A stretch of DNA of 64,000 nucleotides from Nitrosomonadales bacterium. GTDB lineage: Bacteria; Pseudomonadota; Gammaproteobacteria; Burkholderiales; Gallionellaceae. Positions 8,248-16,997 of the stretch are shown in pieces. The stretch lies in assembly GCA_016218415.1 (NCBI GenBank), contig JACRED010000024.1, forward strand, positions 62,001-126,000, read 5' to 3'. Every line of letters starts with the position of its first letter. The stretch's first letter is position 1. A model generated the notes under the pieces. It was given only the letters and a program-made list of their open reading frames with translations. It did not search any database and was not told the DNA's origin. Both the position numbers and the translations under genes were made by a program.

Positions 8248-9021
8248 TCACTCCGCCGCTGGCCGCGCAACCAGCCGCACGCGGATGTAGATCGCGTCGC
8301 GCACCGTCACCGCGCCGCCGAGTATCGAAAACGGTTTGATACCGAGATCGGACTGAAGGACGCGGAATGCGGCGATCACGGTCAACAAACCGGGCTGTTC
8401 GAACACGGCGACCGGAAATTTCAGTTCACTCGTTTTGCCGCGCACGGTGATGCGCGCGGCGACTTCCGGATTCCAGCGCGGCCCGAGCAGAGCGGCCGAT
8501 TCGATGACGATCAGCGGATAGCGCGCAGCATCCAGCACTTCCGCGCCCAGCAGGTTGTCGCGAGTACCTTTGCGCGCTGGCTCGGAAACGGACACCGCGA
8601 ATTCCGCGCCCTCTTCGCCGCGCGGAACGGGCGCATCCACCTCCAGCGATTCGACGGGAATCTCTATCCTGAAACCGCTGGCGGCGGCGGTATCGGACAC
8701 ATTGAGTTCTCCGCGTACCGATCCGGTCATCACGTGGTTGTGGCCTACCCGCGCCATCGGGCCATCTCGATAGACCAGCAGGCGGATTTCGGATGCCTGT
8801 GTATCGATGCTGTAGCGTTTGCCGTTTTGGGATGCCGTTACGCTGGCAGTCGCTGCTTCGTTGGCGGGCGCAGGCGGCAATGCCTGGCACGCGGTCAGCG
8901 CGGTGGCGAATAAAACCGCCAATATTGCCGGGCGATGTGCCTGATGCGCTATGATGCGCGCAACGAAATCGTCGCGGCGGGGAGACAGGGATGAGCAGAT
9001 TCCTGAATTCAGAAGAGTCAT
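8248..9021 (-). CDS. YceI-family lipoprotein
   Basis: A 257-residue frame whose last 190 residues have the YceI lipocalin-like pattern: SIDTQASEIRLLVYRDG, GHNHVMTGSVRGEL, LLGAEVLDAARYPLIVIES, and a terminal FSILGGAVTVRDAIYIRVRLV. A lipobox (ATALTACQ) occurs near residue 45. The start is uncertain: ATG 9021 overlaps the opposite cytochrome b561 gene by 31 bases and gives a long n-region, and the only later start is TTG at 8922, right before the hydrophobic core. YceI proteins bind isoprenoid-like ligands in the periplasm. Confidence 0.75.
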   Translation of the reverse strand: MTLLNSGICSSLSPRRDDFVARIIAHQAHRPAILAVLFATALTACQALPPAPANEAATASVTASQNGKRYSIDTQASEIRLLVYRDGPMARVGHNHVMTGSVRGELNVSDTAAASGFRIEIPVESLEVDAPVPRGEEGAEFAVSVSEPARKGTRDNLLGAEVLDAARYPLIVIESAALLGPRWNPEVAARITVRGKTSELKFPVAVFEQPGLLTVIAAFRVLQSDLGIKPFSILGGAVTVRDAIYIRVRLVARPAAE

Positions 9022-9554
9022 ACGGCATCATAGCGCAAGTGCTGCATTGGGGCGTAGCCGCGCTCATTTTCGTGCAGCTTCCGCTCGGCCTGTATGCCGC
9101 CAACCTGCCGGTGAGCCTCGCCAGATTGCGGTGGTTGTCGTATCACAAGTCGCTGGGCTTGACGATCCTGGTGCTGGTGCTGCTGCGCCTGGTGTGGCGC
9201 TGGATAGACGCACCGCCGCCGTTGCCCGGCACGCTGGCGCGCCGGGAACGTTGCGCAGCACGCGCGATGCACCGGGCGCTCTACCTCGTCCCCGTCCTGG
9301 CAACGCTTGCCGGATGGCTGTATGCATCGGCTGCCGGACTGTCGGTCAACTGGTTTGGCGTCCTGCTGATCCCCGACCTGATAGCGAAGAACACCGAACT
9401 CGCGCCGCTGTTCAAGGTGCTGCACCATGTGCTGGTGGGACTGCTGGCGCTGTTGCTGATCGGTCATATCGGCGCTGCAGCCCGCCATGCCCTGGTGTTG
9501 CGCGACAACGTGATGCAGCGCATCTTGCCTGCCGGATGGCTGGAAAAAAAATGA
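8991..9554 (+). CDS. Cytochrome b561 family membrane protein
   Basis: A 187-residue protein with four membrane helices and well-placed heme-ligand histidines: QVLHWG near residue 19, SYHKSLG near 52, MHRALYL near 94 and VLHHVLVG near 143. This is the bacterial CybB-type b561 layout, a diheme inner-membrane quinol-linked electron carrier. ATG 8991 follows GGGGAGACAGG. It overlaps the start of a leftward YceI gene and is itself followed, with ATGA overlap, by a second YceI gene and then an ABC exporter. YceI and b561 genes are commonly adjacent, but the joint function is not settled. Confidence 0.88.
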   Translation: MSRFLNSEESYGIIAQVLHWGVAALIFVQLPLGLYAANLPVSLARLRWLSYHKSLGLTILVLVLLRLVWRWIDAPPPLPGTLARRERCAARAMHRALYLVPVLATLAGWLYASAAGLSVNWFGVLLIPDLIAKNTELAPLFKVLHHVLVGLLALLLIGHIGAAARHALVLRDNVMQRILPAGWLEKK

Positions 9555-10099
9555 TGCGATGGATATTGTTGCTGCTGGTCTGCGCAACTGCACCCGCCTC
9601 GGCCGCCGAGGATTGCTTTACGTCCGATACGGCCGGCAGCGGGGTGACGTTCCGTGTGATGCAGGCGGGTGCGCCGTACACCGGAAACTTCCGCCGCTTT
9701 TCCGGCGTGGTCTGTTTCTCGCAAGGCCGCCTCACCCGCATCGACGCCTCGCTGGACCCGGCTTCGGTGGATACCGGACTGCCCGAACTCGACGCGGCAT
9801 TGAAGGAAAGTGATTTCTTTGACGTGCGCAAATTCCCGCGCGTCACATTCGTCAGCACCGCAGTGCAATCTCAGGGGGCAGCGCACACCACACGCGGCAC
9901 ACTCGAAATCAAAGGCAACCGCCGCGAGGTGGAAATCGTCCTCCACACGCGGCCGGCAGGAGGGAAAACTGCCATCTCCGGCTCGTTCACGCTGGACCGG
10001 CTGCAATACAATATCGGCACCGGCGACTGGTCAAATACAAAATGGCTGGGCGCGGAAGTCAAACTGGACATCAGCGCGATTTTGACGCGCGGCAAATGA
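9551..10099 (+). CDS. YceI-family periplasmic protein
   Basis: A 182-residue protein with a signal peptide (MRWILLLLVCATAPASA) and a YceI domain: VTFRVMQAGAPYTGNF, SLDPASVDTG, ESDFFDVRKFPRVTF, GTLEIKGNRREVEI, FTLDRLQYNIGTGDW. Tandem ATG codons sit at 9551 and 9554, overlapping the b561 stop, so translation is likely coupled. The usual YceI length is about 190 residues, so it is complete. It is soluble, unlike the lipidated paralogue at 8248-9021. Confidence 0.88.
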   Translation: MMRWILLLLVCATAPASAAEDCFTSDTAGSGVTFRVMQAGAPYTGNFRRFSGVVCFSQGRLTRIDASLDPASVDTGLPELDAALKESDFFDVRKFPRVTFVSTAVQSQGAAHTTRGTLEIKGNRREVEIVLHTRPAGGKTAISGSFTLDRLQYNIGTGDWSNTKWLGAEVKLDISAILTRGK

Positions 10100-11958
10100 G
10101 CATCACTACTCCAGTCCAACCCGCCGCTCCCAAACGCCTGTCCTCGCTGCGCGACTTGCTGCCGTTCCTGCGCCCGTATCGCGGCAGGGTTCTGCTGGCT
10201 TTCTTGTTGCTGTGCCTCGCTTCCGGCACGGTACTGCTGTTGCCTCTGGCGTTTCGCGACCTGATCGACTTCGGTTTCGGGCAGCGCGCGGATGCGCATG
10301 GCGCGTTGCACCATGGCACACTATTAGCCACGCAGAGCCTGGGCGGGCATTTCGCTGTGCTGTTTGGATTGGCTACCCTGTGGGCGGTGGCGGTTGCGGC
10401 GCGTTTTTACACGGTGAGCTGGGTGGGCGAACGGGTGACTGCGGATCTGCGCAGCGCGGTGTATGGGCGGGTGCTGCGGCAGTCGCCGCAATTTTTCGAG
10501 ACCTTGCAAACCGGCGAGGTGCTGTCGCGGCTGACCGGCGACACCACGCTGATCCAGACCGTGGTGGGTAGTTCGATCTCGAACGGCCTGCGCAGCCTGT
10601 TCCAGTTCATCGGCGGCATGGTGATGCTGGCGGTGACCAGCTTCTATCTGTTCTCGCTGAACCTCGGCCTGATGATGGTGCTGACGCTGCCGATTATTCT
10701 GATAGGGCGCCGCGTGAAAAAACTCTCGCGCGAATCGCAGGACAAGATCGCCGACGCCTCGGCGCTGGCAGGCGAGATACTCAACGCGGTGACTACGGTG
10801 CAGGCCTATACGCAGGAGCAGCGCGAAACCCGGCGTTTCGCCGACAGCGCGGAATTGAGTTTCGTCGCCGCGATCCGCCGCACCCGCGTGCGCGCCGCGA
10901 TGACCGCGCTGATCATCACCGCGGTAATGGGCACAATCATCTTCGTGTTGTGGGTCGGCGCGAACCAGGTGCAGCACGGCCACATGACCGGCGGCCAGCT
11001 CGCCTCGTTCATCCTCTATGCGGCACTGGTGGCGGGCGGCGTGGGCACGATGGCGGAAGTGTGGGGCGATGTGATGCGCGCGGCGGGCGCGACCGAACGG
11101 CTGCTGGAACTGCTGAATGCGGAATCCAATATCTCCGAAGCTGTCGCGCCGCAAACATTGCCGCAGCCCAAGCAGGCGACAATCCGTCTCGAGCAGGTCA
11201 GCTTCCGCTACCCGTCTCGCCCGGAGACAGCCGCGCTGAACGACATTACGCTAGCCATCGCGCCCGGCGAAAGCGTCGCGCTGGTCGGCCCATCGGGTGC
11301 AGGCAAGACTACCCTCTTCCAGTTGTTGTTGCGTTTTTATGATGTCAGCAACGGTTGCATCCGCCTCAATGGGCAGGACATCCGCCAGTTGTCGCTGCAC
11401 GACCTGCGCGACAAGATCGCCATCGTGCCGCAGGACGCGGTGATCTTCTCGGCCAATGCGCTGGAGAATATCCGCTACGGCCGACCCGAAGCCAGCGATG
11501 ACGAAGTACTGGCCGCGGCAAAAGCCGCGCTGGTGGATGAATTCATCACGCGCCTGCCGCAGGGCTACCATACCTTCCTCGGCGAGCGCGGCACGCGCCT
11601 CTCAGGCGGGCAACGCCAGCGCATCGCGATCGCAAGAGCGATATTGAAGAACGCGCCGCTGTTGCTGCTGGACGAAGCCACCAGCGCGCTCGATGCGGAA
11701 TCGGAAATCGCCGTGCAGCAGGGATTGAACGCCGCGATGCAGGGCCGCACGACGCTGATCATCGCGCACCGTCTTGCGACCGTGCAGAAGGTGGACCGCA
11801 TCGTGGTGCTGGAACACGGCCGCGTCGTCGAGGCCGGCACGCCGGAGGACCTGCGCACGCAGGGTGGGCTGTATGCGCGGCTGGCGAGGTTGCAGTTTGA
11901 TGTTTTATTGGATTTGAAAGGCAGAGACTCTGTAGGGGCGCGATTCATCGCGCCCTGA
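10096..11958 (+). CDS. ABC exporter, fused membrane and ATPase domains (MsbA-like)
   Basis: A 620-residue half-transporter. Residues 1-330 form a six-helix exporter domain. The C-terminal ATPase shows Walker A GPSGAGKTT, Q-loop VPQDAVIF, signature LSGGQRQR, Walker B LLLLDEATSA and the switch histidine in IIAHRLAT. It should act as a homodimer in the inner membrane exporting a lipid, peptide or drug; the substrate cannot be read. The ATG overlaps the YceI stop (ATGA), making b561-YceI-exporter a tight operon. The last residues (DSVGARFIAP) are encoded by a palindromic repeat and are probably not ancestral. Confidence 0.88.
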   Translation: MSITTPVQPAAPKRLSSLRDLLPFLRPYRGRVLLAFLLLCLASGTVLLLPLAFRDLIDFGFGQRADAHGALHHGTLLATQSLGGHFAVLFGLATLWAVAVAARFYTVSWVGERVTADLRSAVYGRVLRQSPQFFETLQTGEVLSRLTGDTTLIQTVVGSSISNGLRSLFQFIGGMVMLAVTSFYLFSLNLGLMMVLTLPIILIGRRVKKLSRESQDKIADASALAGEILNAVTTVQAYTQEQRETRRFADSAELSFVAAIRRTRVRAAMTALIITAVMGTIIFVLWVGANQVQHGHMTGGQLASFILYAALVAGGVGTMAEVWGDVMRAAGATERLLELLNAESNISEAVAPQTLPQPKQATIRLEQVSFRYPSRPETAALNDITLAIAPGESVALVGPSGAGKTTLFQLLLRFYDVSNGCIRLNGQDIRQLSLHDLRDKIAIVPQDAVIFSANALENIRYGRPEASDDEVLAAAKAALVDEFITRLPQGYHTFLGERGTRLSGGQRQRIAIARAILKNAPLLLLDEATSALDAESEIAVQQGLNAAMQGRTTLIIAHRLATVQKVDRIVVLEHGRVVEAGTPEDLRTQGGLYARLARLQFDVLLDLKGRDSVGARFIAP

Positions 11959-11992
11959 TTCATTCATAAAAAAAGCGATGAATCGCGCCCCT
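11931..11992. repeat. Palindromic intergenic repeat with 17-bp perfect arms
   Basis: GGGGCGCGATTCATCGC at 11935-11951 is repeated in inverse at 11975-11991. A smaller palindrome (GGGCGCGATTCATCGCGCCC, 11936-11955) lies within the left part. The element begins with TGTAGGGG, as does the palindrome at 58504-58531. It supplies the last codons and stop of the ABC exporter gene. No T tract follows, so I read it as a dispersed repeat, although the RNA hairpin could protect the 3' end. Confidence 0.7.
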
Positions 11993-12002
11993 GCGAAACC
12001 CA

Positions 12003-13079
12003 TCAACCCAATGTCGGGTAATCCGTATATCCCTTGGGCCCCGGCGTGTAGAACGTGCCCATATCCGGCGCATTCACTGCCGCACCGCTCTTCCAGCGCG
12101 CGACTAGGTCAGGGTTGGCCAGGAACGGACGTCCCACCGCGACCAGATCGCATTTGCCCGCAGCCAGATCGCTTTCTGCACGCGCTGCATCGTAGCCGCC
12201 GGAAAGGATCAGCTTGCCCTTGAAGGTATTGCGGAACATCTGCTTGATCGAATCGGGCACTTTCGGCGCGCCCATAGGCGAGTGGTCGACCAGGTGAATG
12301 TACACCAGCCCGCGCGCGTTGAGCTGTTGCGCCAGATAAGTGTAATCGGCCTCCATCGCGTCATACAGTGGCATGTCATTGAACACGCCGTAAGGCGACA
12401 GGCGGATACCCACCCTGTCCTTGCCGATAGCCGCAATTGTTGCGTCTGCGACTTCGAGCACAAAGCGGGCGCGGTTCTCGATAGCACCGCCGTAGCGGTC
12501 GGTGCGCTGGTTCGAGTTCGGGCGGATGAACTGTTCGAGCAGGTAGCCGTTCGCACCGTGCAACTCGATGCCGTCGAATCCCGCCGCGATTGCGTTCTTC
12601 GCGCCCTGCGCGAATTCTTCGATTGCCGTTTTGATGTCCGCCTCGGTCATCGCCTGCGGCGTGGCATTCTGCTTCATGCCTTCGGCATCGGTATACATGT
12701 CACCGGCTGCGGCCACTGCCGACGGCCCCAGCACACGCGCGCCGGCAGGAAGGTTGAGCGGATGGCCGATCCGCCCGCAGTGCATGAACTGCATGAACAT
12801 CTTCGCGCCTGTGGGGCGGACTGCGTCGGTGACCAGCTTCCATCCGTTAATCTGCTCCATGGAAAAGATCCCCGGGATGCGCGGATAGCCCAGCCCGTTC
12901 GGCGATGGTGAAGTGCCTTCGGTGATGATCAGCCCGGCCGTGCCGCGCTGCGCGTAATACTCCGCCATCAGCGCGTTCGGGATGTTGCCGATGGCGCGGT
13001 TGCGCGTCATCGGTGACATGACCAGGTGGTTCTGCAATTTGAGTGAACCGAGAGTGGCTTGTGAAAACAGTTGCGACAT
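12003..13079 (-). CDS. Old Yellow Enzyme family alkene reductase
   Basis: A 358-residue FMN-dependent TIM barrel. Family signs: LKNH-like LKLQNHLVMSPMTRNRA near the N-terminus, QFMHCGRIGHP, FDGIELHGANGYLLEQF (active-site HGAN), NQRTDRYGGAIENRARFVLEV, and the phosphate-binding end LVAVGRPFLANPDLV. This is the NemA/xenobiotic reductase branch that reduces activated C=C or nitro groups with NAD(P)H. The length fits the family. It stands alone on the minus strand, ending beside the palindromic repeat. Confidence 0.9.
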   Translation of the reverse strand: MSQLFSQATLGSLKLQNHLVMSPMTRNRAIGNIPNALMAEYYAQRGTAGLIITEGTSPSPNGLGYPRIPGIFSMEQINGWKLVTDAVRPTGAKMFMQFMHCGRIGHPLNLPAGARVLGPSAVAAAGDMYTDAEGMKQNATPQAMTEADIKTAIEEFAQGAKNAIAAGFDGIELHGANGYLLEQFIRPNSNQRTDRYGGAIENRARFVLEVADATIAAIGKDRVGIRLSPYGVFNDMPLYDAMEADYTYLAQQLNARGLVYIHLVDHSPMGAPKVPDSIKQMFRNTFKGKLILSGGYDAARAESDLAAGKCDLVAVGRPFLANPDLVARWKSGAAVNAPDMGTFYTPGPKGYTDYPTLG

Positions 13080-13175
13080 GATAAATCCTCCAGCAAAGTT
13101 GCGATGGCGCCGAAAATTCAGGCGGAAAACATCAAGCGGGACGTATCGGACCGATGTGCTGGCGCAGGTTGCCCG

Positions 13176-14564
13176 CTAGCTCTGCTTGCGCACGAACAAT
13201 GCCGCGACTTGTTTTTTCGGTTTTTCGGCAGCCTGCTCCGGCTGTTTGGCTGCCGCAGGGAAGCTGCCGGCTCCGGGCTCGTAAGGCTTGTCGAACCATG
13301 GGTCATGGCTGGTTTTTTTCGGTGCGGAAGCGCGCGGGGCATGGGTGCGCTCGGTATGCTCGCCGCGTGTCGCGCGCTCGTGATGCTCACCGCGCGGCGC
13401 CCTGCCGGTTTTTGCAGCGTGCGTCACAACGGCCTTTTCCTTTTGTATCTCGTGCTTGATCAGCTTTTCGATCTCGGCCAGATATCTTTCCTCTTCCGGA
13501 GACACCAGCGAGATCGCCGCGCCGGATGCCCCTGCCCGTCCGGTACGACCGATGCGGTGCACATAATCTTCCGGCGCATGCGGTATCTCGTAATTGATCA
13601 CCATCGGCAACTGGTCGATATCCAGTCCGCGGGCCGCGACGTCCGTCCCGATCAGCACGGTAACCTTGCCATTCTTGAACGCCTCCAGCGCCTGCATGCG
13701 TTCCAGCTGGGTCTTGTCGCCATGGATCGCATCTGCGGCGACACCGTCGCGCTGCAATTGTCTGGCGAGATGGCCGGCCGTCAACTTGGTTTTGGTGAAC
13801 ACCAGCACCTGCGTCGCATCGCTGCCGCGCAACAGTTGCGCCAGGAAAGCGTGCTTGTCGGCCTGTTCGACCAGATAGACTTTCTGCGTGACGTTTTCCG
13901 AGGTGGCATTGCTGCGCGCCACCTCGATGAGCTTGGGTCTGGTCAGGAACTCTGACGATAATTTTTTGATCTCGGCGGAGAACGTGGCCGAGAACATCAG
14001 GTTCTGGCGCTGTTTGGGCAGCAATGCCAGGATGCGTTTCAGATCCGGCATGAAGCCCATGTCCAGCATGCGGTCCGCCTCGTCCAGCACCAGCATCTGC
14101 ACCTGGTTCAGCTGCACCGACTTCATCTCGATGTGGTCCAGCAGGCGACCGGGGGTCGCGACCAATATCTCCACGCCCCTTTTCAGAGTCGGTGTCTGCG
14201 TCTTGATATCCACCCCGCCGAACACCACCAGCGAGCGCAAATGCGTATGCTTCGCGTAGACCTTCACGCTTTCTTCCACCTGGATCGCCAGCTCGCGTGT
14301 CGGCACCAGGATCAGCGCGCGCACCGGATGGCGGGCGGGTGAGGTGCTGGAACTGGCATGCGGCAACAGCATTTGCAGCATCGGCAACGAAAAAGCAGCC
14401 GTCTTGCCGGTACCCGTCTGCGCGCCCGCCATCAGATCGCTGCCTTCCAGCACCAGCGGGATGGCCTGCGCCTGTATGGGTGTGGGGGTGGTGTAACCGG
14501 ACTCGGTCAGCGACTTGAGGATTTCAGGCGCCAGTTTCAAATCTGCGAAGCTAATCGTATTCAA
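13176..14564 (-). CDS. rhlE: DEAD-box RNA helicase, RhlE-type
   Basis: A 462-residue helicase. Visible motifs in order: the Q motif GYTTPTPIQAQAIP, AQTGTGKTAAF (Walker A), PTRELAIQ, TPGRLLD, VLDEADRMLDMGF (DEAD), SATFS, LVFTKTK, TDVAARGLDIDQLPMVINYE and HRIGRTGRAG. The basic, low-complexity tail after residue 390 (ERATRGEHTERTHAPRASAPKKT) is typical of RhlE and likely binds RNA. It acts in ribosome assembly and RNA turnover. It is transcribed alone; its promoter should lie in 14565-14700. Confidence 0.92.
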   Translation of the reverse strand: MNTISFADLKLAPEILKSLTESGYTTPTPIQAQAIPLVLEGSDLMAGAQTGTGKTAAFSLPMLQMLLPHASSSTSPARHPVRALILVPTRELAIQVEESVKVYAKHTHLRSLVVFGGVDIKTQTPTLKRGVEILVATPGRLLDHIEMKSVQLNQVQMLVLDEADRMLDMGFMPDLKRILALLPKQRQNLMFSATFSAEIKKLSSEFLTRPKLIEVARSNATSENVTQKVYLVEQADKHAFLAQLLRGSDATQVLVFTKTKLTAGHLARQLQRDGVAADAIHGDKTQLERMQALEAFKNGKVTVLIGTDVAARGLDIDQLPMVINYEIPHAPEDYVHRIGRTGRAGASGAAISLVSPEEERYLAEIEKLIKHEIQKEKAVVTHAAKTGRAPRGEHHERATRGEHTERTHAPRASAPKKTSHDPWFDKPYEPGAGSFPAAAKQPEQAAEKPKKQVAALFVRKQS

Positions 14565-14699
14565 CGTGTTGCTCTCTATCTTTATGATTGGTTTTCCCCT
14601 TAAGGGCGGGCATTATACGCCACACACCGAACCACCGATTCCCCTCTCTTACCAAGAGGGCTTTATCTTGACCAATTGGTTAGTGACGGCATATTCAGA

Positions 14700-15086
14700 T
14701 CATTTGGCGCCCGGCGGCATTGATGCAGTAATCACTTTTTGAATATCACTGATGAATTTATCGGGTTTGAACGGTTTAATGATGTAACCGCTAATCCCGA
14801 GAGCGATCGCCTCGGAAATACTTTCTCTTGCAGAATCGGCTGTCAGCAAAACTACCGGCACTTTTTTCGCGTTTTCACTGCTGCGTATCGCCTTCAACAA
14901 CTCCAACCCCGTCATGCCCGGCATATTCATGTCTGTAATGACCAAATCATAGGAGTTGCTGTTGATTTTAAAGAGGGCGGAGTTGCCATCCTCGCATTGG
15001 TCAATATCGAACTTCCCGATCGTGGCCAGCAGCGCCCGTATTAAATCCCGAATACTTTTAGCATCATCAACAATCAGAATGTTCAT
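14700..15086 (-). CDS. CheY-like single-domain response regulator
   Basis: A 128-residue receiver domain with nothing attached. Acidic pocket D7-D8, phospho-acceptor D52 in VITDMNMPG, T82 (LLTADS) and K104 (YIIKPF) are all present, so it can be phosphorylated. Such stand-alone receivers work in chemotaxis or phosphorelays. No histidine kinase or flagellar gene lies in the window, so the partner is unknown. Base composition is lower in GC than the neighbours. Confidence 0.85.
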   Translation of the reverse strand: MNILIVDDAKSIRDLIRALLATIGKFDIDQCEDGNSALFKINSNSYDLVITDMNMPGMTGLELLKAIRSSENAKKVPVVLLTADSARESISEAIALGISGYIIKPFKPDKFISDIQKVITASMPPGAK

Positions 15087-15286
15087 TCCCTATCCCCGAA
15101 ATTAATTAGATTCGATCCATACCTTGAATATTGGCCGCATTGCGTTCCATCTCGACAAAATCCAAATTCATACCTCGTCCCTGCATCAGGTCGGCCTGTT
15201 GCAGTGCTCAGTCAGAGTGCTGAGACCGGCAGGGTCAAGAATACCAGTTTACTTTGTCAGCCATCCTGAATTTTAAGTGGACGACG

Positions 15287-15324
15287 GAAAAGAAGAAGGG
15301 GTCAGACTTTTGGTCTAACCCCTT
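15287..15324 (-). terminator. Rho-independent terminator of tRNA-Val
   Basis: On the minus strand the tRNA is followed by a 12-bp stem, AAGGGGTTAGAC/GTCTGACCCCTT (one G-U pair), with a five-base loop and then CTTCTTTT. It starts eight bases after the CCA end. The arms also resemble dispersed GGGGTCAGA-type palindromes. Confidence 0.75.
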
Positions 15325-15331
15325 GTTTTAT

Positions 15332-15408
15332 TGGTAGGCACGAGTGGACTCGAACCACCGACCCCTTGGATGTCGACCAAGTGCTCTAACCAGCTGAGCT
15401 ACGCGCCT
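15332..15408 (-). tRNA. tRNA-Val (anticodon GAC)
   Basis: Read on the minus strand this folds as a complete cloverleaf: acceptor AGGCGCG/CGTGCCT, D-arm GCTC...GAGC, anticodon stem CTTGG/CCAAG, T-arm GGTGG/CCACT with TTCGAGT loop, and an encoded CCA. The seven-base anticodon loop is TCGACAT, which puts GAC at positions 34-36. Position 33 is then C rather than the near-universal U. It is 77 bases long. Confidence 0.9.
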
Positions 15409-15467
15409 AATAAGAGCGCGCATTGTATCCGAAAGACTATCGCGCCTCAAACTAAAATCACATGCAA

Positions 15468-16847
15468 TCAATAATTGCCAGGCGCCAGATTATCGAAGCG
15501 CGTGTATTCACCCCGGAACGCCAGCTCGACTTTGCCGATCGGGCCGTTACGCTGTTTGCCGATGATGATCTCGGCCTTGCCCTTGTCGGGGGAATCGCTG
15601 TTGTAGACTTCATCGCGGTAGATGAACAGGATCAGGTCGGCATCCTGTTCGATCGCGCCGGATTCGCGCAGGTCGGACATCACCGGGCGCTTGTTGGGGC
15701 GCTGCTCCAGGCTGCGGTTCAGCTGCGACAGCGCGATCACCGGCACGTGCAATTCCTTGGCCAGCGCCTTTAGCGAGCGGGAGATTTCCGAAATCTCGGT
15801 GGCGCGATTCTCGCTGTTCTTGCCCGCGTTCGAACTCATCAACTGCAAATAATCGATCACGATCAGCCCCAGCCCGTTGTTCTGGCGATGCAGACGCCGC
15901 GACCGCGCGCGCACTTCAAGCGCAGACAGCGCGGCACTTTCGTCGATGTGGATAGGCGCGTCATTGAGCCTGCCGAGCGCATGCGTCAGCCGCCCCCAAT
16001 CGTCGTCCTGCAGGCGCCCGGTGCGCAGATCGTGCTGGTTGAGCTTGCCGACCGAACCCAGCATACGCATCGCCAGTTGCGTCGCGCCCATTTCCATGCT
16101 GAAGATCGCGACCGGCTTATTGTCCATCGCCACGTTCTCGGCGATGTTGATCGAGAACGCGGTCTTTCCCATACTGGGGCGGCCCGCAACGATGATCAGG
16201 TCGCCGGGCTGCAAGCCGGAGGTCATGCGATCCAGATCGGTGAAACCGGTTGCCGTGCCGGTCACGTCGCTGCTGTTGTCGCGCGCATACAAGGTCTCAA
16301 TGCGCTGAACTACCTCTGTCAATAGCGGCGGCATGGCCATGAACCCCTGCTTGCCTTTCGAGCCCGCTTCGGCGATCTCGAACACCTTGCTTTCCGCCTC
16401 GTCGAGCAATTGCGCGGCATCGCGCCCGGTCGGGTTGTAGGCGCTGCTGGCGATGTCGGTGCCGACTTCCGCCAGCTTGCGCATGATGGAACGCTCGCGC
16501 ACGATTTCGCCGTAGCGGCGGACGTTTGCGGCGGAGGGCACGTTCTGCGCCAGACCGCCCAGATAAGGCAGACCGCCCACTTTGTCGAGCTCTCCGGCGA
16601 TCTCCAGCGCTTCGGCCACCGTGATCACGTCCACCGGCTTTGCCAATTCGCTTAGTCGCACCACCTGGCGATAGATCAGCCTGTGCTCCTGACGGTAGAA
16701 ATCCTCGTCGGTGATCAGGTCGGCGATCTTGTCCAGCGCGCTGGCATCGAGCATCAGTCCGCCCAATACGGACTGCTCGGCTTCCACCGAGTGTGGCGGC
16801 AATTTGATCTGCTCGATCTGTGCGTCCTGGCTGGAAAAATTTTGCAT
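15468..16847 (-). CDS. dnaB: Replicative DNA helicase DnaB
   Basis: A 459-residue hexameric helicase that unwinds DNA at the replication fork. The N-terminal domain (PPHSVEAEQSVLGGLML onward) is followed by the RecA-like core with Walker A GRPSMGKTAF, LIVIDYLQLM (Walker B), VIALSQLNRSLEQR and SDLRESGAIEQDADLILFIYRDE. There is no intein. A GTG at 16859 would add four residues; ATG 16847 is preferred. It is last in the order rpsF-priB-rpsR-rplI-dnaB, separated from rplI by a terminator, so it probably also has its own promoter. Confidence 0.95.
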   Translation of the reverse strand: MQNFSSQDAQIEQIKLPPHSVEAEQSVLGGLMLDASALDKIADLITDEDFYRQEHRLIYRQVVRLSELAKPVDVITVAEALEIAGELDKVGGLPYLGGLAQNVPSAANVRRYGEIVRERSIMRKLAEVGTDIASSAYNPTGRDAAQLLDEAESKVFEIAEAGSKGKQGFMAMPPLLTEVVQRIETLYARDNSSDVTGTATGFTDLDRMTSGLQPGDLIIVAGRPSMGKTAFSINIAENVAMDNKPVAIFSMEMGATQLAMRMLGSVGKLNQHDLRTGRLQDDDWGRLTHALGRLNDAPIHIDESAALSALEVRARSRRLHRQNNGLGLIVIDYLQLMSSNAGKNSENRATEISEISRSLKALAKELHVPVIALSQLNRSLEQRPNKRPVMSDLRESGAIEQDADLILFIYRDEVYNSDSPDKGKAEIIIGKQRNGPIGKVELAFRGEYTRFDNLAPGNY

Positions 16848-16942
16848 GGAATAAATCACGGGGGCATTTTATGCGGACGCCATTTTACCTTGTAGCAGGA
16901 AAACCTTGTTGCATATCCTGCGATCAAACCGGCCATTAAAAA

Positions 16943-16972
16943 GCAAAAAGGACTGTCGCCAGTCCTTTTTGC
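16943..16972 (-). terminator. Rho-independent terminator after rplI
   Basis: A GCAAAAAGGACT/AGTCCTTTTTGC stem with a six-base loop, whose 3' arm carries a run of T on the minus strand, lies about 25 bases after the rplI stop. It separates the ribosomal protein operon from dnaB. Confidence 0.8.
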
Positions 16973-16997
16973 CGGTACTGCCCTGATGCTGTAACGA

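Noticed and set aside
8951-10099. Long plus-strand frame reading through cytochrome b561 into the YceI gene
   Set aside because: The first half is a shadow of b561; only the part from ATG 9551 is coding.
14640-14665. Small hairpin CCCTCT...AGAGGG after the CheY-like gene
   Set aside because: Only a 6-bp stem and no T run on the minus strand, too weak to call a terminator.
15106-15186. A 26-codon minus-strand frame (MQGRGMNLDFVEMERNAANI...) just before the CheY-like gene
   Set aside because: No ribosome site, a stop shortly upstream, and no family match; it may be the relic of a gene tail but cannot be supported.
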